Below are positions 33,263-41,666 of a DNA stretch of 64,000 nucleotides, one piece after another. Origin of the DNA: an uncultured Lachnospiraceae bacterium (GTDB taxonomy: Bacteria; Bacillota; Clostridia; Lachnospirales; Lachnospiraceae); NCBI GenBank assembly GCA_910587765.1, contig CAJUNR010000003.1:1-64000 (forward strand), written 5' to 3'. Positions within the stretch are counted from its first letter, which is position 1, and every line of letters begins with the position of its first letter. The translations under genes and the position numbers were made by a program. The notes beneath the pieces are model-generated. The model made no database searches and had not been told where the DNA came from. It saw nothing but the letters and a program-made list of their open reading frames with translations.

Positions 33263-36200
33263 AACCAGTAATTCATCTGCTGCATCAGCTGCGGGATGTC
33301 CAGCGGTTTGGCGAGGTGTCCGTTCATTCCGGATTCACGGCTGGCCGCGATGTCCTCCGGAGAAGCGTTGGCAGACAGAGCCAGAATCGGAATGGACGCG
33401 GCATCGGCGCGCGGCAGCTTGCGGATGGCCCGGGTGGCCTCAAATCCGTTCATCACCGGCATCTGGATGTCCATGAGAATCAGGTCGTAGTAGCCTTCCG
33501 GCATGTCGGCAAAACGCCGCAGACCCTGACGGCCGTCGGAGGCGCACTCCACCGTGGCTCCGGTCTCGCCGATCAGTTCCATGGCGATCTCCTGATTCAG
33601 CTCGTTGTCCTCTACGAGAAGGATTCGGCAGCCCTGGAAGGAGATGTCCCGGAGGTCGTCGGAGGACGGCTTCTGCCGGTGTTCGCAGTGTTCGGCGGGG
33701 TTCTGAAGCCGGAGGATGATTGTCACCGTGAACTGCGATCCTTTTCCGGGCTTGCTTTTCACGCTGATGCTTCCGCCCATCATCCGGGCGATATTCTGCG
33801 CGATGGACAGGCCGAGGCCGATTCCGTCGCTGCAGCTGACATTGGGATCGTCCGCCCGGCTGAAAGGTTCAAAGACATGCCGGATAAAGGATTCTTCCAT
33901 GCCGATTCCGTTATCGCTGAAGATAAAGTCGTAGGAGCGGCAGCCGTATTCTCTGGACGGCCGTTCCGTAACGGAGATTTCCAGTGTGCCGCCGGGCGGC
34001 GTGTATTTTACGGAATTTCCGAGGATGTTCAGGAACATCTGCTGAAGCCGGAGCTGGTCGCCGAATATGTTTTCATGATCCACCTGCAGCGGATTCATGC
34101 AAAGATTCAGATCCTTTTCCCGTATGCGGGGCTCGATGACGGAGAGCATCTCCTGCATCAGTTCCGTCAGATTCAGCGCCTCCGAATTAAGGTGGAGGCC
34201 GCCGGACTTGATCTGGCTGATGTCCAGAATTTCATTCAGGGTGGAGAGGAGCTGGAGACTGGACAACGAGGCCTTTTCCAGGCAGTCCTTCACCCGTGCG
34301 GGCTCGTCTACGTGATCGGTCGCGATCCGGATCATGCCGATAATGCCGTTCATCGGCGTGCGGATATTATGGCTCATGCAGGAGAGAAATTCCTGTTTGG
34401 ATGCGTTGGCATGGTCGGCGGCCTCACAGGCGGCCTGAAGCGCCTGCTGCTCCCGCATTTCTTTCCGCTTGCTCTCGGTGACATCCTGAGCCGCATAGAC
34501 GATGGAGCGGGCTTTGCCGTCCGGACCGGCCTGCGACATGATGGCGGTACTGCGGATCCAGCCGTACTCTTCCGGCCTGATATCGGATTTTGTAGGCAGA
34601 CGGCGGTATGCCAGCGTGACATAGGGCTGCTTTCTGCTCAGCGTCCGGCGCAGATTCTCGATGCTGAGCACGTGCAGATATTCTTCGCGGTCGTCCGGGT
34701 GAATGAAATTTTCCGCGTAGGTCCGAATGCCCGTGGCGTAGGCCACCTTGCCGTCGAGTACTTTCTCCACTTCCTGAAGCTGCGTCACGCTGCGGAACGT
34801 ATCCTGTTCCAGATCCGCGTAATAGGTGGCGAAGAACATGCCGCCCAGAGTGCGGATGATATCCTCCTGTTCCTGCTCCTCCTTTTTGCGGAGTTCCTCC
34901 TCCAGCTTTTCCCTGGTAATATCACGGCTCAGAATGTTGATGGAGATCCGGTTTCCCTGCCTGGCGTAGATGACGTGGTCTTCCATCCAGCGAAGAGAAG
35001 GACCGGCCATCCGGTAGCGGCAGATTTCCTCGGAGTAATCCCGCGTGTGGGCGGCTTTCTGATACAGATGCTCCGGGCTGAGGGCCTTCTTGAAAAGTTC
35101 CGCGTCCTCGGGATGGACGTTGGATTCCAGGGCCTTGTGAAAATACTGATGGTAGTTGCCGGTGACGACGTTCTGCAGGGTGCTGTCTTCATTGATCAGA
35201 ATCCGTTCGCACTGGCCGTTTTCCAGATAGACGGTCGTCATGACGCTGTATCTGGATTTGAGTATGGCGGCCAGCTGCATATCCTTGAGGGAGAGGGCGT
35301 GCTCCTGACGTACCCGCCGGTCGACGTTCTGCAGAGCGAGGATCGTGTAGTTTCCGGCGTTGTGGTTCTGGCCGAAGTAGGCGATGATCGCCATATAACG
35401 GTATTCGTGGTCGTCTTCTCCGCGCCACTGACAGAGCATGTCGGTCTTGTGGACGGAGGTGTCTCTTGCCTGGCGCAGGCTGCTCAGAGCGAACATCTGA
35501 CAGAAACGTTCCCGGTCCGTGGGATGGATCTGCCGTACCAGGCGGGTATTCATCAGTTCGTCCCACGGAAGCGTCCAGGTTTTCCAGCCGGTGTGTGTGT
35601 GCCCGTTTTCCCTCACAAGATTGGTTTCGCCGGTGTCGAGGTCGATGCCGTAGATGCCGAAGTTCTGGGCACCCAGTGTACGGATCACCTCCTGGATACG
35701 GATGCTGGCGTCGTCGAGTTCAAGGCTTTCCCGCAGGATATCGTGGATATCCTTAATATACAGGAAGATAAAGCGGTCTCCGCCGGAGGAGGAGGGATCC
35801 GGTACGACCTCCATCAGATTCCAGCGGAAGTCCTCGCCGGAACGCCGGCGGTAGCAGCAGGTCCGGATATCCAGACCGGCTTCCATGGCCTCTTTGAGAT
35901 GGTCCGGACGGGTGAAAGAGATAAAATTGTTCATATCGTCCGGATGAATATCTCCGTTGTAGATAAACTGGCCGAGCCAGCTCGAGAAAGTGTCCGTACC
36001 GTAGCCGATGGCCCTGTCTTCCGGACGGATCTTCACGATCTCATACTGATCTTTCGTCAGGTTCACCCGCAGAATCTTGTGATAAGTGTGACTGATCATC
36101 TGGATATGGGGCGCCACGGTGATGATAAAGGCCGGGACCTTCTGTTCCCAGAGCGTGCGGACGGCCGTGATATCGACCATCTCGCCGAAAGGAGTATTGT

Positions 36201-36423
36201 AGCAGAGCGTCTGATGCTCCTGACTGACGCCGATGGTCAGAAGCGGGCAGTTTACACAGGAGTGGTTTCCCATTTCATGGCAGGGCATTCCCAGACGGAC
36301 ATGAGGGGAGATTTCCCGGACCCGCCGATTGTAATACAGTATCTCATGATTATCTTCACGGATGACAAAAATACCGGTCGTCGGTATCGCATTTAAAATT
36401 TTTTCATATTCGTTGCAGTCCAT
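33241..36423 (-). CDS. PAS-domain hybrid sensor histidine kinase / response regulator (cytoplasmic)
   Basis: 1060 residues with no evident membrane helix. Several PAS-like domains fill the first 650 residues (starting IPTTGIFVIREDNHEILYYN). The HisKA phosphoacceptor is SHNIRTPMNGIIG (His at about 684), with Asn where most kinases have Asp or Glu after the His. ATPase boxes include DNGIGMEESFI and GIGLGLSIAQNIARMMGG. A receiver domain ends the protein (ILLVEDNELNQE, about 931; phosphoacceptor Asp in LILMDIQMPVMNG, about 981). There is no HPt or output domain, so the phosphate must pass to another protein. It is transcribed alone. Confidence 0.92.
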   Translation of the reverse strand: MDCNEYEKILNAIPTTGIFVIREDNHEILYYNRRVREISPHVRLGMPCHEMGNHSCVNCPLLTIGVSQEHQTLCYNTPFGEMVDITAVRTLWEQKVPAFIITVAPHIQMISHTYHKILRVNLTKDQYEIVKIRPEDRAIGYGTDTFSSWLGQFIYNGDIHPDDMNNFISFTRPDHLKEAMEAGLDIRTCCYRRRSGEDFRWNLMEVVPDPSSSGGDRFIFLYIKDIHDILRESLELDDASIRIQEVIRTLGAQNFGIYGIDLDTGETNLVRENGHTHTGWKTWTLPWDELMNTRLVRQIHPTDRERFCQMFALSSLRQARDTSVHKTDMLCQWRGEDDHEYRYMAIIAYFGQNHNAGNYTILALQNVDRRVRQEHALSLKDMQLAAILKSRYSVMTTVYLENGQCERILINEDSTLQNVVTGNYHQYFHKALESNVHPEDAELFKKALSPEHLYQKAAHTRDYSEEICRYRMAGPSLRWMEDHVIYARQGNRISINILSRDITREKLEEELRKKEEQEQEDIIRTLGGMFFATYYADLEQDTFRSVTQLQEVEKVLDGKVAYATGIRTYAENFIHPDDREEYLHVLSIENLRRTLSRKQPYVTLAYRRLPTKSDIRPEEYGWIRSTAIMSQAGPDGKARSIVYAAQDVTESKRKEMREQQALQAACEAADHANASKQEFLSCMSHNIRTPMNGIIGMIRIATDHVDEPARVKDCLEKASLSSLQLLSTLNEILDISQIKSGGLHLNSEALNLTELMQEMLSVIEPRIREKDLNLCMNPLQVDHENIFGDQLRLQQMFLNILGNSVKYTPPGGTLEISVTERPSREYGCRSYDFIFSDNGIGMEESFIRHVFEPFSRADDPNVSCSDGIGLGLSIAQNIARMMGGSISVKSKPGKGSQFTVTIILRLQNPAEHCEHRQKPSSDDLRDISFQGCRILLVEDNELNQEIAMELIGETGATVECASDGRQGLRRFADMPEGYYDLILMDIQMPVMNGFEATRAIRKLPRADAASIPILALSANASPEDIAASRESGMNGHLAKPLDIPQLMQQMNYWFHTRRLC

Positions 36424-36472
36424 AATAATGCCACCTTAAAAGCGCGGTCCGCGCAGTCTGTTTGATGCTTTT

Positions 36473-36502
36473 ACTGTATCACGTTTTCCGGGAATTGTCC
36501 AA
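36473..36502 (-). promoter_or_regulatory. Likely promoter of the hybrid kinase, inside a long inverted repeat
   Basis: Minus strand: TTGGAC (36502-36497), an 18-base spacer and TACAGT (36478-36473). The -35 is part of an inverted repeat GTCCAACCG...CGGTTGGAC (36497-36540) that could be an operator or a terminator for the upstream purine genes. Confidence 0.4.
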
Positions 36503-36559
36503 CCGGATTTCTCCTGCGCGGCAGGAAAAAACGGTTGGACCGAATCGGTAAAAACACTC

Positions 36560-36606
36560 TGTATGGAGGAACCGGCGGGCAGGAAAAGCCGCCCGGGGTT
36601 CCTCTG
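36560..36606 (-). terminator. Hairpin after the purine genes
   Basis: GAGGAACC/GGTTCCTC encloses GGGCGG/CCGCCC-type pairing just past the AICAR formyltransferase stop. No strong T run follows, so termination is uncertain. Confidence 0.45.
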
Positions 36607-36610
36607 AAAA

Positions 36611-37789
36611 TCAATGATGGAAAAGCCGGATGCCGGTGAACGCCATCACCATATGGTACTTGTTGCAGCATTCGATGACCAGGTCGTCCCTGACCGAACC
36701 GCCGGGCTGCGCGATATAGCGGACCCCGCTTTTGCGGGCGCGTTCGATGTTGTCCGCGAAGGGGAAGAACGCGTCGGAGCCGAGCGTGACGCCGGTCATC
36801 TGATCGAGCCATGCGCGCTTGTCTTCTCTGGAGAAAACGGGGGGTTTTACCCGGAAAATCTTCTCCCAGGCGCCGTCGGCCAGTATATCGTCCGCCTCGT
36901 CGCCGATATAGACGTCGATGGCGTTGTCGCGTTCCGCCCGTCCGAGGGTATCGACGAACGGAAGGTCCAGTACCTGAGGCGCCTGGCGCAGGAACCAGTT
37001 GTCGGCTTTATTGCCCGCCAGACGGGTGCAGTGGACGCGGGACTGCTGCCCTGCTCCGATGCCGATGGCCTGTCCGTCCTTGACGAAGCAGACAGAGTTG
37101 GACTGGGTATACTTCAGCGTGATCAGAGCGATTTTCATGTCCGTCAGCGCGCTGTCCGGGAGCTCCTTATTCTCCGTCACCAGACGGGAAAGCAGATCCC
37201 GGTCGATGTCCAGTTCATTCCTGCCCTGCTCGAAGGTGATGCCGAAGACCTGTTTTTTCTCCAGAGGATCGGGAGTATAATCCGGGTCAATCTCGATCAC
37301 GTTGTAATTTCCCTTTTTCTTCTGTTTTAAAATGCCGAGCGCATCATCCGTATAGCCGGGTGCGATGACGCCGTCGGACACTTCTCTTTTGATGAGACGG
37401 GCGGTATCCGCGTCGCACACGTCGGAGAGAGCGATAAAATCTCCAAAGGAAGACATGCGGTCGGCTCCTCTGGCCCTGGCATAGGCACAGGCCAGCGGAG
37501 ACAGCTTCTCAGGCTCGTCGGTCCAGTAGATTCTGGCCAGAGTGTCCGTAAGCGGCCGGCCGACGGCGGCGCCGGCGGGGGATACATGCTTAAAAGAAGC
37601 GGCCGCCGGAAGCCCGGTGGCTTTTTTTAATTCCTTTACAAGCTGCCAGCCGTTGAACGCGTCCAGAAAATTGATGTATCCGGGTTTTCCCGACAGCACC
37701 CGGACCGGAAGGTCCGCGCCGTTTTCCATATAGATGCGGGAAGGTTTCTGGTTGGGGTTGCAGCCGTATTTTAATTGCAGTTCCTTCAT
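36611..37789 (-). CDS. AICAR formyltransferase (stand-alone PurH domain)
   Basis: 392 residues. It transfers a formyl group from 10-formyl-THF to AICAR, the ninth step of IMP synthesis. MKELQLKYGCNPNQKPSRIY, the catalytic-type Lys-His in AAASFKHVSPAGAAVG (about 61-76) and TQSNSVCFVKDGQAIGIGAG (about 224-243) are AICAR-transformylase signatures, as is GSDAFFPFADNIERA. The IMP-cyclohydrolase half of bifunctional PurH is missing; that activity is supplied by the gene 21 bases upstream. Both lie under the ZTP riboswitch at 38634-38735. Confidence 0.93.
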   Translation of the reverse strand: MKELQLKYGCNPNQKPSRIYMENGADLPVRVLSGKPGYINFLDAFNGWQLVKELKKATGLPAAASFKHVSPAGAAVGRPLTDTLARIYWTDEPEKLSPLACAYARARGADRMSSFGDFIALSDVCDADTARLIKREVSDGVIAPGYTDDALGILKQKKKGNYNVIEIDPDYTPDPLEKKQVFGITFEQGRNELDIDRDLLSRLVTENKELPDSALTDMKIALITLKYTQSNSVCFVKDGQAIGIGAGQQSRVHCTRLAGNKADNWFLRQAPQVLDLPFVDTLGRAERDNAIDVYIGDEADDILADGAWEKIFRVKPPVFSREDKRAWLDQMTGVTLGSDAFFPFADNIERARKSGVRYIAQPGGSVRDDLVIECCNKYHMVMAFTGIRLFHH

Positions 37790-37810
37790 GATCAGAGTCT
37801 CCTTTTTCTT

Positions 37811-38524
37811 CTACTGATTCTTGTTGACAAGGTTCGTCCGCCAGGTTCCGTCCGCCAGGTTGATGTAACGGACAAAGAGAGAGACTTTGTTCTCTTCGTT
37901 CAGGCTGTTCCAGATCTGGTCGGTGAACGCGTCCATATCATTCGAAATCCGGACGCACCGGGGCTCGCCTTCGAATGAGGGAAGGGGTTCGCCGTCGTGC
38001 AGGTAGGTGTGAATGAAATGTCCCTCGCCGGCTTTGGGATTCTCGTACGCGAACGTGTAGCGGCGGCAGGAGTCCGGTTCGCCGTCGTTGCTTTTTAAGA
38101 TGGACATGGCATAATTGAAGCTTCCGCCTTCGATGTGCAGGATCCCGGAGATCCGCGGGGTATAGTTGGGTGCGTCCGGCTCAAAGGTGCGGGAGCGCAG
38201 AGACTGTTCAAAGGTCATCTGGCGGTCCATACCCTCGTAGATGGTATCGGTCTGATCGCCGTTGGTAACGATGGTCTTGTTGCCGAGAACGCGGACCGGA
38301 GCGTAGATGATCAGGCTGGGGTCTTCCAGTCTGGACGGATCAAATGCCTGGGTGCGGATACCGTCGCCGTCTTCCACGAAAATCCGGTTGCGGCTGTTCC
38401 GGCTTCTGCCCATGATGAAATAGGCGGCGGCGGCTCTGGTTCCGTCGGGAGTGCGGCCGATAATGATGCCACGGCCGGGGTAAGTGTTGGAAGAAAGTTC
38501 CTGTTCCAGAGAGATTGGTTTCAT
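37811..38524 (-). CDS. purO: Archaeal-type IMP cyclohydrolase
   Basis: 237 residues from the ATG at 38524. It closes the ring of FAICAR to give IMP, the last step of purine synthesis. NTYPGRGIIIGRTPDGT, AYFIMGRSRNSRNRIF and the C-terminal FVRYINLADG match the PurO-type family (first known from archaea), unrelated to the bacterial PurH cyclohydrolase domain. It is the first gene after the ZTP riboswitch and pairs with the stand-alone AICAR formyltransferase. A longer upstream reading frame covers the riboswitch and is not coding. Confidence 0.88.
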   Translation of the reverse strand: MKPISLEQELSSNTYPGRGIIIGRTPDGTRAAAAYFIMGRSRNSRNRIFVEDGDGIRTQAFDPSRLEDPSLIIYAPVRVLGNKTIVTNGDQTDTIYEGMDRQMTFEQSLRSRTFEPDAPNYTPRISGILHIEGGSFNYAMSILKSNDGEPDSCRRYTFAYENPKAGEGHFIHTYLHDGEPLPSFEGEPRCVRISNDMDAFTDQIWNSLNEENKVSLFVRYINLADGTWRTNLVNKNQ

Positions 38525-38601
38525 GATTGCCTCGCTTTCTGTGTGGTCTGACACAAAGGTAGAATTGACGGTAACATGGCATGCAGGAGATCTGCAGGCA
38601 C

Positions 38602-38646
38602 AAAAAAGCGCCTGGGCGTACAGAGACACTGCATGCGCCCAGGCGG
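38602..38646 (-). terminator. Riboswitch-controlled terminator
   Basis: On the minus strand CGCCTGGGCG pairs perfectly with CGCCCAGGCG, followed by CTTTTTT. The 5' arm is the conserved 3' end of the ZTP aptamer, so ligand binding and termination exclude each other. Confidence 0.85.
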
Positions 38647-38735
38647 TCGGCTGTTCTGTGATCTGCGTTTCCTGCAGGTTGTTCCTGCCGCGGACCAGGG
38701 TCCGCTTTCCGCCAGTCGCGCAGATCATGTCCTTT
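38634..38735 (-). promoter_or_regulatory. ZTP/ZMP riboswitch (pfl motif)
   Basis: On the minus strand the aptamer has the conserved GACTGGCGGAAAG (near 38717), a hairpin GCGGACC/GGTCCGC, a GCAGG/CCTGC arm and the hallmark ACCGCCTGGGC (38648-38637). ZMP is AICAR and ZTP its triphosphate; they build up when folate for the AICAR formyltransferase step runs short. The aptamer end is shared with the terminator stem, giving an ON switch for purO and the formyltransferase gene, exactly the enzymes that use ZMP. Confidence 0.85.
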
Positions 38736-38819
38736 TGGCGGAAAAGAACCGCTTTCGGGACCGGCTGCGCAGAGCCGGAGGAAAATACTTTCTGCCCGCA
38801 GGCTCTGCAGCATGGTACT

Positions 38820-38848
38820 ATCATATCGGAAACGGTCCGCTTTTTCAA
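38820..38848 (-). promoter_or_regulatory. Promoter of the ZTP-controlled purine operon
   Basis: Minus strand: TTGAAA (38848-38843), a 17-base spacer and TATGAT (38825-38820), about 75 bases before the aptamer core and just past the galT stop. Confidence 0.7.
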
Positions 38849-38864
38849 GAGGAAAATGAAGATT

Positions 38865-40352
38865 CTACAGGTTCTTCAAGAACCGGAGAAAGGCTTCGCG
38901 TCCTTCTTTTGTACATTTGTATACGCCGGCGTCCTCGAGTACTTTCACAAAGACCCGGCCGATTTCCTGCCGGAGAATCTCCCCGATATTCTCTTCCGTG
39001 ACCGAATCGTAGCGGGGCAGGAAGGAAGCGACCCAGTCGGCATGTTTCTGAAGCGTCTCGCTGGACACAATGTCTCTGCCGGCGAGGATCGATTCTTTCA
39101 GCAGCGCCATCTCGTCTTTCAGCCGGGACGGCAGGACGGCGAGGCCCATGACTTCGATCAGCCCGATGTTTTCTTTCTTGATGTGGTGCAGATCGGCGTG
39201 GGGATGGAAAACCCCCAGGGGGTGCTCCTCTGTAGTGATGTTGTTCCGAAGCGTCAGGTCAAGTTCAAACATCCCGTCGATTTTCCGCGCGATGGGCGTG
39301 ATGGTGTTGTGGGGTTCTCCGTCCGTGAAGGCGAAGATAAAAGCGTCTTCATCCGTGTAGCCGCGCCATACTTCCAGCACATGGTCGGCCAGATCGATCA
39401 GCCGTTTCTCGTCCCGGTGGCGGATACGCAGGACGGACAGGGGCCATTTCACGATGCCGCATTCCACATCCTCGTAGCCGGGGATTACGACCGGCAGTTC
39501 GATGGGCGCTTTTGCCATGGCAAACGTATAATTGCCGCCCTGAAAATGGTCGTGGCTTAAAATCGAGCCGCCCACGATGGGCAGATCCGCATTGGAACCG
39601 AGGAAATAATGGGGGAACTGCTTCACAAAGTCAAAAAGCTTAATGAAAGCGGCGCGGTCGATCTTCATGGGCGTATGTACGCCGTTGAACACGATGCAGT
39701 GTTCGTTGTAATAGACGTAGGGGGAATACTGGAATCCCCATTCGCTGTCGTTGATGGTGACCGGGATAATCCGGTGATTCTCTCTCGCCGGGTGGTTGAT
39801 TCTTCCGGCGTAGCCCTCATTCTCCATACAGAGCAGGCATTTGGGGTAGGAGCCGGCTTTGGCGTTTCTGGCGGCCGCGATGGCTTTCGGATCCTTCTCC
39901 GGCTTGGACAGATTGATGGTGATGTCGATCTCTCCGTATTCGCTGTTCACTTTCCATTTCTGGTCTTTGCATACCCGATAGCGCCGGATATAATCGCTGT
40001 CCTGGCTCAGTTTGTAAAAATAATCGGTCGCTTCCTCAGGAGAGATCCGGTATTTCTCCTGGAAGGTCTGCCGGACCTGGGACGGTCTCGGCGTCAGACA
40101 GTTCATGATCCGGGTGTCGAACAGATCCCGGTAGGCGATGCTGTCCGGGATCAGCTCCCGTCTGCACGCTTCGTCCAGAAGTTCTTTCAGGATGTCCTCC
40201 AGGGGCGCTTCCGGGACAAAGGCCGGTTCTTCATAGTCGTCTTCGTGGAAGAGATCCAGAAGCAGATTGGTCGTATAGATTTTCTCGCATGCCGGCGTCA
40301 GCCCGGTTTCCATGCCGTAGCGCACAAGCGCCGTGATTTGCTCTGATAACAT
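38865..40352 (-). CDS. galT: UDP-glucose--hexose-1-phosphate uridylyltransferase, class II
   Basis: 495 residues, the long Firmicute form without the HPH motif arrangement of E. coli GalT. It swaps UMP between UDP-glucose and galactose-1-phosphate in the Leloir pathway. Recognisable parts are the N-terminal helical segment, CLLCMENEGYAGRINHPARE (about 171-190), FNGVHTPMKI, and GGSILSHDHFQGGNYTFAM (about 266-284, with the catalytic-type His pair). A further HPHADLHHIKKENIG follows. It is translated 34 bases after galK on the same strand. Confidence 0.95.
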   Translation of the reverse strand: MLSEQITALVRYGMETGLTPACEKIYTTNLLLDLFHEDDYEEPAFVPEAPLEDILKELLDEACRRELIPDSIAYRDLFDTRIMNCLTPRPSQVRQTFQEKYRISPEEATDYFYKLSQDSDYIRRYRVCKDQKWKVNSEYGEIDITINLSKPEKDPKAIAAARNAKAGSYPKCLLCMENEGYAGRINHPARENHRIIPVTINDSEWGFQYSPYVYYNEHCIVFNGVHTPMKIDRAAFIKLFDFVKQFPHYFLGSNADLPIVGGSILSHDHFQGGNYTFAMAKAPIELPVVIPGYEDVECGIVKWPLSVLRIRHRDEKRLIDLADHVLEVWRGYTDEDAFIFAFTDGEPHNTITPIARKIDGMFELDLTLRNNITTEEHPLGVFHPHADLHHIKKENIGLIEVMGLAVLPSRLKDEMALLKESILAGRDIVSSETLQKHADWVASFLPRYDSVTEENIGEILRQEIGRVFVKVLEDAGVYKCTKEGREAFLRFLKNL

Positions 40353-40386
40353 AGTTCATCCTCCTGTCAGAAATTCTAATGCCGGT

Positions 40387-41562
40387 TTAGTCGAGCGCGC
40401 GGGCGCCGTCTCCGATATCGACGACATAAAATTCCGCTTTGATGCCGGTTTTTTCTGTGTAGGCGCTGTCCAGTGTGCGGATAAACAGATCTATGGATTC
40501 GTTTTTCACAATACTGACCGTACATCCGCCGAAGCCGCCGCCGGTGATTCTGGAACCGAGGACGCCGGGCACCTCCCAGGCAAGTTCGGCCAGCAGGTCG
40601 GTTTCTTTGCAGGAAGTCTCATAGTCGTCTCTGAGGGAAACGTGGGAAGCGTTGATCAGCTTTCCGAAGGTGACAATATCATTGGCCTTCAACGCTTCCA
40701 CCGCGTGGATGGTGCGGCGGTTCTCATAGACCGCATGCTTTGCGCGTTTCCGGCAGACGGGATCCTGGATGGCGTCCTTGTACTGCTCAAACTGTTCTTC
40801 CGTCAGATCGCCGAGAGTTTTGATATCGACGACGGACTGAAGCGCCTTTAATGCCGTTTCGCTCTCTCTGCGCCTGTCGTTGTAGGCGGAAGAAACCAGA
40901 CTGTGTTTGACGTTGCTGTTGGTGATGACGATCCGCGCATCCGAGAGCCTGACGGGCGCGTATTCATATTTGAGGGTGTTGGTGTCCAGAAAGACAGCGC
41001 AGTCCTTCTTTCCCATGGCGGAGGCGAACTGGTCCATGATGCCGCAGTTCATGCCGTTGTAATTGTTCTCGGAATACTGTCCGATCAGCGCCAGATCCGG
41101 CATGGAGATGTCAAAGCCGAAGGTGTCGCGCAGCATCAGTCCGGTCAGCACTTCCAGAGAAGCGGAAGAGGAAAGCCCGCTGCCTGCCGGGATATCGCCG
41201 TAGAACAGAAGATCCGCTCCGTTGTCGAAGTGATACCCCCTCTTCTCAAAGGTCCAGAAGATTCCCTTGGGATAGTTGGTCCATCCGGCTTCTTCGCTGG
41301 GGACGAGGTCGTCCAGAGAGGATTCCACGATGCCCATCTGCTCGAAATTGACGGAGAAGAGACGGAGTTTCCGGTCCTGCCGCGGGCGGATGACGCCGTA
41401 CGTTCCTATGGTCAGTGCGCACGGAAATACGTGTCCGCCGTTATAATCCGTGTGCTCGCCGATGAGGTTGACGCGTCCCGGCGCGAAGTAGGCTTTGATG
41501 CTGCCCCCGCCGCCGAACAGTCCGGCAAATTTTTCTTTCAGTTCCGATACATTTACTGCCAT
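40387..41562 (-). CDS. galK: Galactokinase
   Basis: 391 residues with AGGAGG before the ATG. It phosphorylates galactose at C1 with ATP. All family motifs are intact: APGRVNLIGEHTDYNGGHVF (about 27-46, catalytic Arg), the ATP loop IPAGSGLSSSASLEV (about 128-142), NCGIMDQFASAMG with the catalytic Asp (about 175-187), and GGGFGGCTVSIV near the C terminus. It is first gene of the galK-galT operon and divergent from an AraC regulator. A second, divergent galactokinase is at 60058. Confidence 0.96.
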   Translation of the reverse strand: MAVNVSELKEKFAGLFGGGGSIKAYFAPGRVNLIGEHTDYNGGHVFPCALTIGTYGVIRPRQDRKLRLFSVNFEQMGIVESSLDDLVPSEEAGWTNYPKGIFWTFEKRGYHFDNGADLLFYGDIPAGSGLSSSASLEVLTGLMLRDTFGFDISMPDLALIGQYSENNYNGMNCGIMDQFASAMGKKDCAVFLDTNTLKYEYAPVRLSDARIVITNSNVKHSLVSSAYNDRRRESETALKALQSVVDIKTLGDLTEEQFEQYKDAIQDPVCRKRAKHAVYENRRTIHAVEALKANDIVTFGKLINASHVSLRDDYETSCKETDLLAELAWEVPGVLGSRITGGGFGGCTVSIVKNESIDLFIRTLDSAYTEKTGIKAEFYVVDIGDGARALD

Positions 41563-41577
41563 GATGATTCCTCCTGG

Positions 41578-41627
41578 TTGAATTTTTTTTGTAATTACAA
41601 TATAATGAGATACAGAAGAAAAATCAA
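41578..41627. promoter_or_regulatory. Overlapping face-to-face promoters of araC-type regulator and galK
   Basis: Plus strand: TTGAAT (41578), 17 bases, TATAAT (41601-41606). Minus strand: TTGATT (41627-41622), 17 bases, TATATT (41604-41599). The two -10 elements share the same bases, so polymerase can serve only one direction at a time. A GTAATTAC palindrome (41591-41598) adjoins them. Confidence 0.6.
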
Positions 41628-41666
41628 CCAGTATATTCTTATAAAATGGAAGGATATTGAGATTTT

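Noticed and set aside
33238..36396. A 1052-codon open frame on the plus strand opposite the hybrid kinase
   Set aside because: It is the mirror of the kinase gene, with no domain of its own, no ribosome site and a composition expected from GC-rich codon use on the other strand.
38525..38848. An N-terminal extension of the IMP cyclohydrolase
   Set aside because: It runs over the promoter, the ZTP riboswitch and its terminator; the family start is at 38524.
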